DNA of 38,053 nt from Eggerthellaceae bacterium (GTDB lineage Bacteria; Actinomycetota; Coriobacteriia; Coriobacteriales; Eggerthellaceae), in contig JAFRJC010000001.1 of the NCBI GenBank assembly GCA_017432445.1, positions 1 to 38,053 of the forward strand, read 5' to 3'. The translations under genes were made by a program, and so were the position numbers. The number at the start of each line of letters is the position of its first letter. Position 1 is the first letter of the stretch. Positions 8,811 through 16,399 of the stretch are shown here, in pieces. The notes beneath the pieces are model-generated. The model was not told the DNA's origin, did no database searches, and saw nothing but the letters and a program-made list of their open reading frames with translations.

Positions 8811-8975
8811 ATGTACCATGACAGGTTCGTGGTTGAGCGGCGAGACTTCCTGAACGGGATGCAGCTTGCGCCCGACTGGACGATTCCGCTTCCGGGCCCC
8901 GATGGCTTGACGTGGGGCAGAACGCAAATCCCCCTTGGCGAAAGACCTTCTGCCAGGTGGCAAAAGGCAAAGTAG
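8811..8975 (+). pseudogene. Possible gene remnant, 54 codons
   Basis: A frame from ATG 8811 to TAG 8975 encodes MYHDRFVVERRDFLNGMQLA and continues with PDWTIPLPGPDGLTWG. Upstream in the same frame RRSWQGYFGT can be read back towards the tandem array. The residue mix looks like real protein, with no low-complexity bias, but there is no Shine-Dalgarno and it lies between two repeat arrays. It may be the decayed end of a protein gene. The family was not recognised. Confidence 0.3.
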
Positions 8976-8995
8976 GGCTGGGCAACGCCTCTTTT

Positions 8996-9141
8996 AGGTA
9001 CCCCTACCACCCCCTGTGAGGTACCCCTATGCACCCTTCCGAGGTACCCCTGACCACCTCTGGGAGGTACCCCTACCACCCCCCTTAGGGGTACCTCGGA
9101 AGGTGGCATAGGGGTACCTAAAATTGGAGACAGGGGTACCT
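8996..9141. repeat. Array of seven AGGTACCCCT sites at 22-23 bp spacing, last three inverted
   Basis: AGGTACCCCT begins at 8996, 9019, 9042 and 9065. The inverted form AGGGGTACCT begins at 9087, 9110 and 9132. The spacing is 23, 23, 23, 22, 23 and 22 bp. Ten bases are conserved and the 12-13 bases between them vary. The arms TTTTAGGTACCCCTA (8992-9006) and TAGGGGTACCTAAAA (9109-9123) are perfect reverse complements, and a longer imperfect pair joins 9027-9051 with 9087-9110. It lies about 135 bases upstream of a promoter, so multi-site protein binding is possible. Confidence 0.9.
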
Positions 9142-9276
9142 GAAAAGGCCGTTGCCCATAGGGATTCTGCTCGTTGGCAGGGGGGATTAGGCGCATCGGC
9201 AGGGGGGAGACCGTCTTTTTGCAAGGTGGATAAGCCCAATCGCCCTGCGCCTTTGCGACATTATTAATTTTTTTTG

Positions 9277-9305
9277 TTGAAATGGTGCGGGAATTATGGT
9301 ATCTT
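9277..9305 (+). promoter_or_regulatory. Promoter of the first Gfo/Idh/MocA gene
   Basis: TTGAAA at 9277-9282 and TATCTT at 9300-9305 are 17 bp apart, and TGG directly precedes the -10 box. The gene starts at 9346 after Shine-Dalgarno AAGGAGA. Confidence 0.75.
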
Positions 9306-9345
9306 TCCCGCAACTCAAAAAAGGTCAATTCAAGGAGATGCCAAA

Positions 9346-10716
9346 ATGCAGTTAAAGAGACGTGATTTCGTGAAGAATGGCACCGGTGCGTTCGCCATTG
9401 CGGCGGCAGGGCGTGCGATAGGCGACGGTGCGCCGTCAAACCGCGTGAGGGTGGCGATCATGGGCTGCCACGAGAAGGGGCGCGGCAAGCAGCTGCTCAA
9501 CATATTCACTTCGTATGCCGACGTCGCGACGGTCTGCGACGTGGATTCGCGCGCACGCGATTTCGCCGCCGACTTCGTCCACAACCATCCCAAGCAGGGC
9601 GGAATCGTCCCGAAGAAGGAGAAGGACATCCGCAAGGTGCTCGAGGACAAGTCCATCGACGCGATCGTGATCGCGACGCCCGACCACTGGCACGCGCCGG
9701 CGGCGAACATGGCGATGAAGGCCGGCAAGGCCGTGTACGTGGAGAAGCCGTGCTCGTACTGTCCGCGCGAGGGCGAGATACTCGTCAAGACGCAGAAGGA
9801 GACCGGGATGGTGTTCCAGATGGGCATCCAGCGGCGCTCCACCGTGGAGTTCCAGGCGGCGATCAAGGACATCGAGGCGGGCTGCATCGGGCGGCCGTAC
9901 TGGGCGAAGTGCTGGTACATGTGCGGGCGCGGGGCGGTGCACCGCAAGCCGGCGCAGGTGCCGGACTGGCTGGACTGGGATCTCTGGCAGGGGCCCGCGC
10001 CGAGGCGCGAGTTCCATGAGGACATCGTCCACTACGGCTGGCACTGGTGGAAGCACTGGGGCACCGGCGAGTGCGGCAACAACGCCACGCACTTCGTGGA
10101 CATCGGGCGCTGGGCGCTTGGCGCGGACTACCCGGAGCGCATCACCTGCGGCGGCGGACTGTTCGGCGACAAGGGCGACTTCGAGTGGTTCGACGTGCAG
10201 AACATCACGTACGAGTTCCCGGGAAGGCGGATGATGACGTGGGAGGGCGTATCCATCACGAGCATCAAGCCGTACATGGACTGGGTGACAGGCTGCATAC
10301 TGTACGGGACCAAGGGCGCGGTGGTGTTCGGCCCGGGAAGCCAGTGCTTCCAGCTCTCCGCCGCGGGGATCACGCGCGAGGAGCGCAAGAAGGGCATCAC
10401 CGGCAAGGTGGTGAAGGAGTGGAGCCGCAAGTCGATGCTTGAATCCTCCGGCCAGCTGAGCTTCACGAACCCGACCGGAGACCTCGACAAGGGGCACATG
10501 GGGAACTTCATCGACGCCGTGCGCGCGCACAACCCGAACACGGTGGCCCCGGCCGACGTGGCGCACAAGTCCACGCTGCTCACGCACCTCGGCAACATCG
10601 CCCTGCGCACGGGCGAGACGATCCGCATGGACGCGACGACGGGGCAGCTCGCGAAGGGCTCGCCCGGCGCGGACATGTGGTCGCGAGAGTACGAGAAGGG
10701 ATGGGAGATGGCATGA
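9346..10716 (+). CDS. Tat-exported Gfo/Idh/MocA family oxidoreductase
   Basis: This 456-residue protein carries a twin-arginine signal (KRRDFVKNGTGAFAIAAAG, residues 4-22), a Rossmann domain beginning VRVAIMGCHEKGRGKQ near 35-50, IVIATPDHWHAPAANMAMKAG in the cofactor domain and the family's EKP at 133-135 (YVEKPCSYC). The C-terminal alpha/beta domain contains HYGWHWWKHWGTGECGNNATH, the substrate side typical of the exported sugar-oxidoreductase-like branch common in PVC bacteria and Bacteroidota. Members act on sugars or sugar derivatives with NAD(P), but exported ones must carry the cofactor through Tat. The ATG at 9346 has AAGGAGA seven bases upstream. An in-frame TTG-type start further upstream would fall inside the promoter. 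The stop overlaps the next start by ATGA. Confidence 0.85.
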   Translation: MQLKRRDFVKNGTGAFAIAAAGRAIGDGAPSNRVRVAIMGCHEKGRGKQLLNIFTSYADVATVCDVDSRARDFAADFVHNHPKQGGIVPKKEKDIRKVLEDKSIDAIVIATPDHWHAPAANMAMKAGKAVYVEKPCSYCPREGEILVKTQKETGMVFQMGIQRRSTVEFQAAIKDIEAGCIGRPYWAKCWYMCGRGAVHRKPAQVPDWLDWDLWQGPAPRREFHEDIVHYGWHWWKHWGTGECGNNATHFVDIGRWALGADYPERITCGGGLFGDKGDFEWFDVQNITYEFPGRRMMTWEGVSITSIKPYMDWVTGCILYGTKGAVVFGPGSQCFQLSAAGITREERKKGITGKVVKEWSRKSMLESSGQLSFTNPTGDLDKGHMGNFIDAVRAHNPNTVAPADVAHKSTLLTHLGNIALRTGETIRMDATTGQLAKGSPGADMWSREYEKGWEMA

Positions 10717-11708
10717 TGAAAAGCTGGAAGGCAATTGCGGTCTGCGCGACGCTCGCGGGGGCGGCGTTCGCGGATGACGTGAAGGTGGGCATCATCGGCA
10801 TCGACACCTCGCACGCGTCGGCGTTCGCGGGGCTGCTGAACCGCCCGAACAAGAAGCCGGAGCACGAGGGGTTCAAGGTGGTGGCGGCGTACCAGTGGGG
10901 CAGCCGGGACATCAAGTCCTCCATCGACCGCTACCCGCGCTTCCTCAAGGACATGGAGCGCTACGGCGTGGAGATGGTGGACTCCATCCCCGCGCTCCTC
11001 GCGAAGGTGGACGCGGTGCTTCTGGAGACGAACGACGGGCGGCTTCACCTTGAGCAGGCGCTCGAGGTGTTCAAGAGCGGAAAGCGCATCTACGTGGACA
11101 AGCCCGTAGCGCACACGCTCGTGGACACGCTCAAGATGTTCGACGCCGCGAAGCGCCACAACTGCCCGTTCTTCTCAAGCTCCGCGCTCAGGTACGTGAA
11201 GAACGCCCAGGCCGCGCGCGCGGGCGAGTTCGGCAAGATACGGGGCGCGGTGACGTATTCGCCGGGTGGGGTCGAGCCGCACCACTCTCGCTACTACTGG
11301 TACGGGATGCACGCGTTCGAGCCGCTGGTCACCATTATGGGGCGCGGCGTGAAGGAGGTCACATGCGTCCCCGGCGGCGGCAACGTGGAGATGGTCACGG
11401 GCGTGTGGAAGGACGGCAGGGTGGGGTCCGCCTGGTGCGGCACGCCCTGGTACGGCGGCGTGATCATGTGCGCAGACCGCAAGATGGGCGACCGCGGCAT
11501 GGTGCAGATGGGCGGCTACGAAGGCTACGAGAAGTTGCTCCAGCACATACTCGAGTTCTTCCGCACAGGCAAGGTGCCGATCGACCCCGAGGAGACGATC
11601 GAGCTGTTCGCGTTCATGGAGGCGGCGGCGCAGTCGTACGACAAGGGCGGCGAGAAGGTGTCCGTAGCGGACGTGCTCGCCAAGGCCAAGGCCGAAGCGG
11701 GGCTGTAA
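10713..11708 (+). CDS. Exported Gfo/Idh/MocA-like oxidoreductase
   Basis: This 331-residue protein follows the previous gene with an ATGA overlap (a second ATG follows at 10716). A short Sec-type signal, KSWKAIAVCATLAGAAFA, covers about residues 3-20. The Rossmann start is VKVGIIGIDTSHASAFAG near 23-40, an unusual G-x-D-T-S-H version that also occurs in a Gfo/Idh branch with an annotated 'DTSH' loop. DKP at 129-131 replaces the common EKP. The C-terminal domain contains GGVEPHHSRYYWYGMHAFEPL. Because it is translationally coupled to another oxidoreductase, the two probably work on the same exported sugar substrate. The use of a Sec rather than Tat signal next to a Tat partner is notable. Confidence 0.8.
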   Translation: MMKSWKAIAVCATLAGAAFADDVKVGIIGIDTSHASAFAGLLNRPNKKPEHEGFKVVAAYQWGSRDIKSSIDRYPRFLKDMERYGVEMVDSIPALLAKVDAVLLETNDGRLHLEQALEVFKSGKRIYVDKPVAHTLVDTLKMFDAAKRHNCPFFSSSALRYVKNAQAARAGEFGKIRGAVTYSPGGVEPHHSRYYWYGMHAFEPLVTIMGRGVKEVTCVPGGGNVEMVTGVWKDGRVGSAWCGTPWYGGVIMCADRKMGDRGMVQMGGYEGYEKLLQHILEFFRTGKVPIDPEETIELFAFMEAAAQSYDKGGEKVSVADVLAKAKAEAGL

Positions 11709-11725
11709 GGTGGAGGGTTGAAGGG

Positions 11726-14425
11726 ATGATTCGCCCCGTGCCTCCCTGGCTTGGCTTTTTGCTTGCCCTGGCTGCGTCCATGCCCGTGGGCGGCGCAACG
11801 CGCACGTGGACGGGCGCGGACGTCGCGAACAACCCTTCCTGGTCGAACGGCGGCAACTGGCAGGGCGGCATTGCGCCAGTGGCGGGCGACACCGCCAAGT
11901 TCGCGAACGACGCCGGCGAGATCGAGGTCGCCGCCGGCGACCTGGAGCTCTTCAAGTCGCTGCCGACGATCACGGGCGTGAGCTTCAGCTCCACCACGCG
12001 CATCGTGATGCTCGCATCGGGCGACATCACGCTCACCAACGCGATGGCGGACGTTTGGTTCGTGAACAGGGGCGGCGCGAACGTGACGCTCTCGAAGTGC
12101 GGCGACAAGACGTACCAGTACTGCAACTTCATCGTGGAGAACGGTTCGCTGGCGCTGACGGTGGAGCCGCTGACCGTGGCCTCCTACTACAACTTCGGCA
12201 ACATCGCCGTCTCTAACGGCGCCACGCTGTACCTTGCACATGCGGCCGGCAAGACCCCCATCACGTGCCCATGCTCGCTGAACAGCGAGGGCGTGGTGTC
12301 GACGTACGTGCCGGGAGTGCGCGGCGGAATCCGGATATCCGGCAACAACGGCGCGCCGCCATCGCTGATCCGCGGAACGATGCAGGGGGAGATCGACCTG
12401 CAGCCGCACGCGACGAACGTGTACCTGCTTGGGTCTGCGCACACGTTTACGGGGTCCGTGAGGCCATGGACGTACAACGGCAAGACGGAGAAGAGCATGC
12501 TCGGCATAGAGACGCTCGGCATGAGGAGCGACCCGTCGTCGTCGGTAGGGACGGTCGGAAGCCTCGCGTTCCTGTACAACGGCTCGCGGTACCTGTACCT
12601 CGGCGGCGGCGAGACCACGGACCGGCAGATCAACTGGGTGATCAGCTGGTACGACTACAGCCCGTACCATGAGCCGGAGTTCGACGCCGGCGCGACCGGC
12701 GGCGTGACGTTCACCGGCAAGTGGACTACCCACAGCACGGGCAGCACGACCAAGACGCCACACACCACTCTCGTGCTTTCAGGCTCGAACACGGTTCCGT
12801 GCGTGGTGGCCTGCCAGATAGACACGCTCGCTTCTGCCGGCGACACGACGCGCACGGTATATATCACGAAGCGCGGCACCGGAACGTGGAGGTTCAACAG
12901 CCACGCCTCCAGGAAGAACACCGGCGTGATCGCCGTGGAGGAGGGTACGCTGCAGTTCGAGTCCATCGCCGAGAAGGGCGAGGTGTGCTCGCTCGGGCTT
13001 GCGACGGACCTGTACGAGAAGCATTTCGGCAACAGCGAAGACGGGGTGGCGGTGGACTACGCGCTGCTTCTCGGCACGACGAACGCGCAAGGCGCCGCCG
13101 CGACGGAGGGCGTGCTCGATTACGTGGGCGAGGGCGAGGCGATTTGCTCCACGCGGCCCATCGCGCTCCTCGGCAACGGCAGGCTGCGCGCGTCCGGCGG
13201 CAGAATCGATTTCGGCGGAGTGTCGGCGGCGACAGCGGGGGAGAAGACGTTTGCGCTCGACGGAACGAACGCGTTCGTCAACGTGCTGCAGGGCGTGTCG
13301 GACGGCGCGGGCGTGGTCTCCATCGCGAAGGACGGCACCAACACGTGGAAGCTCGCGGGGAGCCTGGAGTTCGGCGGCGACATCGCGGTGAACGGCGGCA
13401 CGCTTGAGGTGCTCGGCACGGGGCAGCAGTACACGTGGTTCAGGTTCAACTCGTACGAGGTGCATGCGACACGCTTCGGCGACATGGAGCAGAAATACCG
13501 ATACCAGCACAAGTTCGACGAGTTCTCGCTGTTCGACGCAGACGGCGTGCGGCAGAACGTGGGCTTCACCTATCCCGCCGACTGCTATGAGGTGCAGGGA
13601 TACTACGACGTGACCGGCGACTCCGCCGAGATCGAGCCCGGCACGATGGGCCCTGGCAGGACGGGGAAATGGTGGTTCTACGCGAATGCGAGCTACGGCC
13701 TCAAGAAGCTGACGGACAAGAGCACCTCCGGCGGCAACACGTTCATCGGCTGGTACTGGGATGCGAGCAGCGCGACCGACGCATCGTCCATCGACCATCC
13801 CGAGCACAGGCTTACGTTCGTCACGCGGCTCACGAACGGCACGCCCGAGATTGCGCGGTACGACTTCTGTTCGTCGTCCATGAACGCCGCGTCGGTGTCG
13901 AACTGCCCGAGCACCTTCTCGCTGGAGGGGTCGTTCGACGGCGCCTCGTGGACGTTGCTCCATACGGTGACGAACAATCCTGTCAATTCGGGCGGTGGAC
14001 GCTGGGTTTCTGACGACACGCCGTTCAACACGAAGTACACGAACATCGGTTTCCGGGTGGCCGGGCACGTGACCGCGCCGATGCCGCTCACGCGCGTGAG
14101 GTCGGTGCGGGTGGCCGCTGGCGCGACGTTGCGTGCGTCGGGCGAGGTGGCGCCGATACGCGGGCTCGTGGTGGACGCGAACGGGGCAGGCACGATAGAC
14201 GGCTTCTCCTTCTCGGACGCCGACGGGTGCACGCTGAACGTGCTGAACGCCGGCCGGTTCACCAGCCTTGCGCTGCCTGGCGCATACCTGAACGTGTCGG
14301 GGCTCGAGAACGTGTCAAGTTGGGACCTGCGGCTTGACGGCAATAGCAAGGCGTCCGTGAGGGCGGTTGTCGTGGGCGGCGAACTGCACCTTGTTCGCAA
14401 GGGCACGATATACCTCATTCGGTAA
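11726..14425 (+). CDS. Large exported protein with autotransporter-type beta-strand repeats
   Basis: The 899-residue protein begins with a signal peptide (PPWLGFLLALAASMPVGGA, residues 5-23), followed directly by the RTWTGADVANNPSWSNGGNW type opening seen in 'autotransporter-associated beta strand repeat' proteins. Beta-helix-like units recur, for example TLVLSGSNTV, GVIAVEEGTLQF and GDIAVNGGTLEVLGTG (to about residue 570). A later part (about 570-790) has a discoidin-like or LamG-like composition (EVQGYYDVTGDS, FSLEGSFDGASWTLLH), fitting a carbohydrate-binding fold. No outer-membrane barrel or clear C-terminal anchor is seen. The ATG at 11726 follows AAGGG weakly. It sits 17 bases after an oxidoreductase gene and probably belongs to the same operon. 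Confidence 0.7.
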   Translation: MIRPVPPWLGFLLALAASMPVGGATRTWTGADVANNPSWSNGGNWQGGIAPVAGDTAKFANDAGEIEVAAGDLELFKSLPTITGVSFSSTTRIVMLASGDITLTNAMADVWFVNRGGANVTLSKCGDKTYQYCNFIVENGSLALTVEPLTVASYYNFGNIAVSNGATLYLAHAAGKTPITCPCSLNSEGVVSTYVPGVRGGIRISGNNGAPPSLIRGTMQGEIDLQPHATNVYLLGSAHTFTGSVRPWTYNGKTEKSMLGIETLGMRSDPSSSVGTVGSLAFLYNGSRYLYLGGGETTDRQINWVISWYDYSPYHEPEFDAGATGGVTFTGKWTTHSTGSTTKTPHTTLVLSGSNTVPCVVACQIDTLASAGDTTRTVYITKRGTGTWRFNSHASRKNTGVIAVEEGTLQFESIAEKGEVCSLGLATDLYEKHFGNSEDGVAVDYALLLGTTNAQGAAATEGVLDYVGEGEAICSTRPIALLGNGRLRASGGRIDFGGVSAATAGEKTFALDGTNAFVNVLQGVSDGAGVVSIAKDGTNTWKLAGSLEFGGDIAVNGGTLEVLGTGQQYTWFRFNSYEVHATRFGDMEQKYRYQHKFDEFSLFDADGVRQNVGFTYPADCYEVQGYYDVTGDSAEIEPGTMGPGRTGKWWFYANASYGLKKLTDKSTSGGNTFIGWYWDASSATDASSIDHPEHRLTFVTRLTNGTPEIARYDFCSSSMNAASVSNCPSTFSLEGSFDGASWTLLHTVTNNPVNSGGGRWVSDDTPFNTKYTNIGFRVAGHVTAPMPLTRVRSVRVAAGATLRASGEVAPIRGLVVDANGAGTIDGFSFSDADGCTLNVLNAGRFTSLALPGAYLNVSGLENVSSWDLRLDGNSKASVRAVVVGGELHLVRKGTIYLIR

Positions 14426-14434
14426 GGCTAACGG

Positions 14435-15529
14435 ATGAGAAGTTCCATAGGATCGGATTTCGCTCTTGATCGGACATTTGGCGGTCCACTCACGGATCAG
14501 CTCGTCGAGCGGCTCAAGGCCGCAATCGTCAAAGGACGGTACCGGCCTGGCGACGTGTTGCCGGGCATCCTCGAGCTTGCGGCAGCGGCGGATGTCAGCG
14601 AGAAGGTTGCACGCATGGCGCTCCGCCGCCTTTCCGGCGAGGGATGGATCCGCACGCGGCGGCATGTCGGATCGGTCGTGCTGGCGCGGACGGGCACCGT
14701 CGTCCGCTGGCGCGTGCTCTTCTTCTCGCATAATCCCTACTTCTGCTACTACACAGACCGGGTGATTTCAGAACTGCGGACGAGGCTCCTTCACGAGAAG
14801 GGGGGCGTCTCCACCATCGCGATTAGCAGATGCCGCGGAAAAAACAGCTATCTTCAGCTTGAGGAACTGTTGAAGGAACGGTGGGACCTGATTCTGGAGA
14901 ACGGCATGGACGCGACGTCGCGGAAGATGATCGAGGATGCCGGCTGGCCGTTTGTGGTCATCGACTACGATACGCAGACCGCCCCGTCAGATGCGGCGAA
15001 CTGCGTTGGACTCGTCAAGTTCTCCAGCGGTCTGGCTGCAAAGGACTTCATCCTCGCCTGCGCCCGCCGCAATGTCCATTCCGTCGTGCAGCTGCAATGC
15101 AATCTTGCTGCGTTTGACGTGGCGGAGCGGCTGCGCATCATGGGCGTGGAGGTGCGGACGGAACGCACATCGGCCGGTCTTGACCCGGAGGGCGTGGCGA
15201 AGGAGGCGTACGCGATCATCGCCGGATGGTTCAGGAACGGAAAGCCGCGTCTGCCGGATGTCATATTGTTTACGGACGACTATCTGGCGCAGGGTGGACT
15301 GCTTGCGTTGCGCAAGCATGGAGTCCGCATCCCGGAGGACGTATCCATCGCGTCTTTCGTGAACAAGGGACACCTCCCGATATGGGATCAGTCGCTCACA
15401 AGGCTTGAGATGGATCCCATAGCCCATGGCGCATCGCTTGCGAAAGCCGTGCGCGCATATCTGCACGGGAAGTCGTTTCCCGATGGGATTGTCCTTGGAA
15501 CGGTCTGGAAGGCTGGCGACACGTTTTGA
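14435..15529 (+). CDS. GntR-LacI type transcriptional regulator
   Basis: This 364-residue cytoplasmic protein has an N-terminal GntR-type winged helix (about residues 15-85: LTDQLVERLKAAIVKGRYRP, then LPGILELAAAADVSEKVARM and LSGEGWIRTRRHVGSVV). A periplasmic-binding-protein-like effector domain of the LacI/GalR type follows (about 90-360; ILFTDDYLAQGGLLALRKHG and VSIASFVNKG are characteristic). The layout is that of AraR-like regulators, which bind DNA as dimers and release it on sugar binding. It starts 9 bases after the beta-strand protein and ends 75 bases before the DUF4838-like stub. A GTAC-centred direct repeat in that gap is a plausible operator. Confidence 0.85.
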   Translation: MRSSIGSDFALDRTFGGPLTDQLVERLKAAIVKGRYRPGDVLPGILELAAAADVSEKVARMALRRLSGEGWIRTRRHVGSVVLARTGTVVRWRVLFFSHNPYFCYYTDRVISELRTRLLHEKGGVSTIAISRCRGKNSYLQLEELLKERWDLILENGMDATSRKMIEDAGWPFVVIDYDTQTAPSDAANCVGLVKFSSGLAAKDFILACARRNVHSVVQLQCNLAAFDVAERLRIMGVEVRTERTSAGLDPEGVAKEAYAIIAGWFRNGKPRLPDVILFTDDYLAQGGLLALRKHGVRIPEDVSIASFVNKGHLPIWDQSLTRLEMDPIAHGASLAKAVRAYLHGKSFPDGIVLGTVWKAGDTF

Positions 15530-15532
15530 GAT

Positions 15533-15553
15533 AACGTACCTTTAACGTACCTT
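15533..15553. promoter_or_regulatory. Direct repeat AACGTACCTT x2, candidate regulator site
   Basis: AACGTACCTT occurs at 15533-15542 and 15544-15553, an 11-bp period, ending 14 bases upstream of the -35 box of the next gene. Each copy has a palindromic GTAC. AraR-type GntR-LacI regulators bind GTAC-rich sites, so the regulator encoded just upstream is the natural candidate. Binding is inferred. Confidence 0.45.
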
Positions 15554-15567
15554 GGTGCGGTTCCCGC

Positions 15568-15596
15568 TTGCATGGGCTGTGCGGGTGTGCTACCAT
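15568..15596 (+). promoter_or_regulatory. Promoter of the DUF4838-like gene, close to the start codon
   Basis: TTGCAT at 15568-15573 and TACCAT at 15591-15596 are 17 bp apart, with TGC directly before the -10. Transcription should begin near 15602-15604, at or next to the ATG at 15605, which implies a leaderless or nearly leaderless mRNA. Confidence 0.7.
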
Positions 15597-15604
15597 TTCC
15601 CGCG

Positions 15605-16003
15605 ATGAGAAGGTTCAGAATCGGTGTTTGGCCTCTTGCGGTTGTGTGCGCGGCGCTGTGCGGAAGCGTCGCTGCCACGCCATTCTCCGTGTTGCTGCCT
15701 GCCGAGCCGAAGCCGTGGGAGCGCACGGCGGCGAAGGAGTTGGAGACGTGGCTTTCGCAGGCGGCGAAGGGCGGCGAAGTGTCGGTGGGCGGACATGACG
15801 CGGCAGTCTTTCATGTCGGTGACACGGAGTTTGCAAAGGCGAGGGGGCTTGCCGGGCTTGAGGACGAGAGATGGGTGGTCCGTTCCTTCGGTGGCAATGT
15901 GGTGCTGAACGGTGGCGGTTCGCATGGCGCGATCTACGCCGTGAGCCACTTCCTTGAAGACTTTGTCGGCGTCCGTTTCTGGAACGAAGAGGTGTTTTTC
16001 TAG
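15605..16003 (+). pseudogene. N-terminal stub of a DUF4838-like exported enzyme
   Basis: The frame encodes a signal peptide (RIGVWPLAVVCAALCGSVAA, residues 5-24) and then the N-terminal alpha/beta domain found in DUF4838 and related GH20/GH67-type proteins: ERTAAKELETWLSQAA, VFHVGDTEFAKARGL, and NGGGSHGAIYAVSHFLEDFV followed by GVRFWN. Such proteins usually continue for several hundred residues of catalytic barrel after the GVRWW-like motif. Here the frame stops six codons later, exactly where GC content drops and island sequence begins. The gene is therefore read as truncated by an insertion or deletion at about 15990-16005. The promoter still looks intact. The 132-residue product could still be made but should lack activity. 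Confidence 0.7.
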
Positions 16004-16018
16004 GCTAATTTTTGCATC

Positions 16019-16049
16019 CCAAAATGACGGTAAAATGACGGTATTTTGG
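16019..16049. repeat. Tandem AAAATGACGGT pair inside short inverted arms
   Basis: AAAATGACGGT occurs at 16021-16031 and 16032-16042. The arms CCAAAAT (16019-16025) and ATTTTGG (16043-16049) are exact reverse complements. The structure lies at the left edge of the island, 40 bases upstream of its first promoter. It could be an attachment, replication or operator site; no function is shown. Confidence 0.6.
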
Positions 16050-16085
16050 ACTTTGAAAAAAGTGAATTTTTTTTCGCCTAACCCA

Positions 16086-16115
16086 TTGACAGGTGGAAGC
16101 ACCTTGTGATACCAT
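16086..16115 (+). promoter_or_regulatory. Island operon promoter with operator in the spacer
   Basis: TTGACA at 16086-16091 is a perfect -35 box. TACCAT at 16110-16115, preceded by TGA, is the -10 box with an 18-bp spacer. The dyad GGTGGAAGCACC (16092-16103) abuts the -35 box, where bound repressor would block polymerase. Confidence 0.75.
16092..16103. promoter_or_regulatory. Operator-like dyad GGTGGAAGCACC, copy 1
   Basis: GGTG and CACC are reverse complements around GAAG. The same 12-mer occurs at 16585-16596 and, reverse-complemented, at 16519-16530. Placement between -35 and -10 suggests a repressor site. Confidence 0.6.
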
Positions 16116-16168
16116 ACGCATCCGTAAGGGGCAATGGTGCTTCTTGCGAAACAAGGAGACAAAGACAG

Positions 16169-16399
16169 ATGGCAAACATGGGAAAGGTTTCGAAGGCGAA
16201 AATCAACCTTCGCATTGACCTGCACTTGTGTCGTGCGGTTGAAAAGAAATTCAGCCACATTGACGATGACAACAAAAGCATTGCGTACATTCGCGCTTTT
16301 GAAGAGGCTACACGAGACGTGATCCTCGATGAAGAGGATTACCGGATCATAATTGTACAGATCCGCGAAAACGAACTCAAGAGAAAGAGAGGCAAGTAA
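16169..16399 (+). CDS. Small protein, possible ribbon-helix-helix regulator
   Basis: This 76-residue protein opens with a basic stretch and a strand-like KINLRIDLHLCRAVEKKF (about residues 9-26), followed by two predicted helices, a layout compatible with a MetJ/Arc-type ribbon-helix-helix DNA-binding protein. The match is by shape only; no family signature is certain. It is the first gene after the island promoter and has a good Shine-Dalgarno, AAGGAG, 10 bases before the ATG. ATG 16169 is preferred over ATG 16106, which lies upstream of the expected transcription start. It ends in a TAATG overlap with the next gene. It is the best candidate for the protein that reads the GGTGGAAGCACC sites. 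Confidence 0.6.
   Translation: MANMGKVSKAKINLRIDLHLCRAVEKKFSHIDDDNKSIAYIRAFEEATRDVILDEEDYRIIIVQIRENELKRKRGK

Larger units (their letters stand above)
8416..9345. other. 930-base intergenic region with two repeat arrays
   Basis: No well-supported gene is seen here. The stretch holds a 23-bp tandem array (8649-8754), a 54-codon reading frame that looks like a gene remnant (8811-8975), an array of AGGTACCCCT/AGGGGTACCT sites (8996-9141) and the promoter of the next gene (9277-9305). The parts at 8416-8648 and 9142-9270 show nothing recognisable. The length and repeat density are unusual beside neighbouring gaps of 5 to 80 bases. Confidence 0.7.

Noticed and set aside
8649..9141. CRISPR array.
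   Set aside because: The first array has no variable spacers, and in the second the conserved part is only 10 bases with 12-13-base gaps and an orientation switch. No cas gene is present.
11363..11725. Upstream extension of the beta-strand protein frame by 121 codons.
   Set aside because: It overlaps the end of the Gfo/Idh/MocA gene in another frame and is Arg-rich; the signal peptide begins at 11726.
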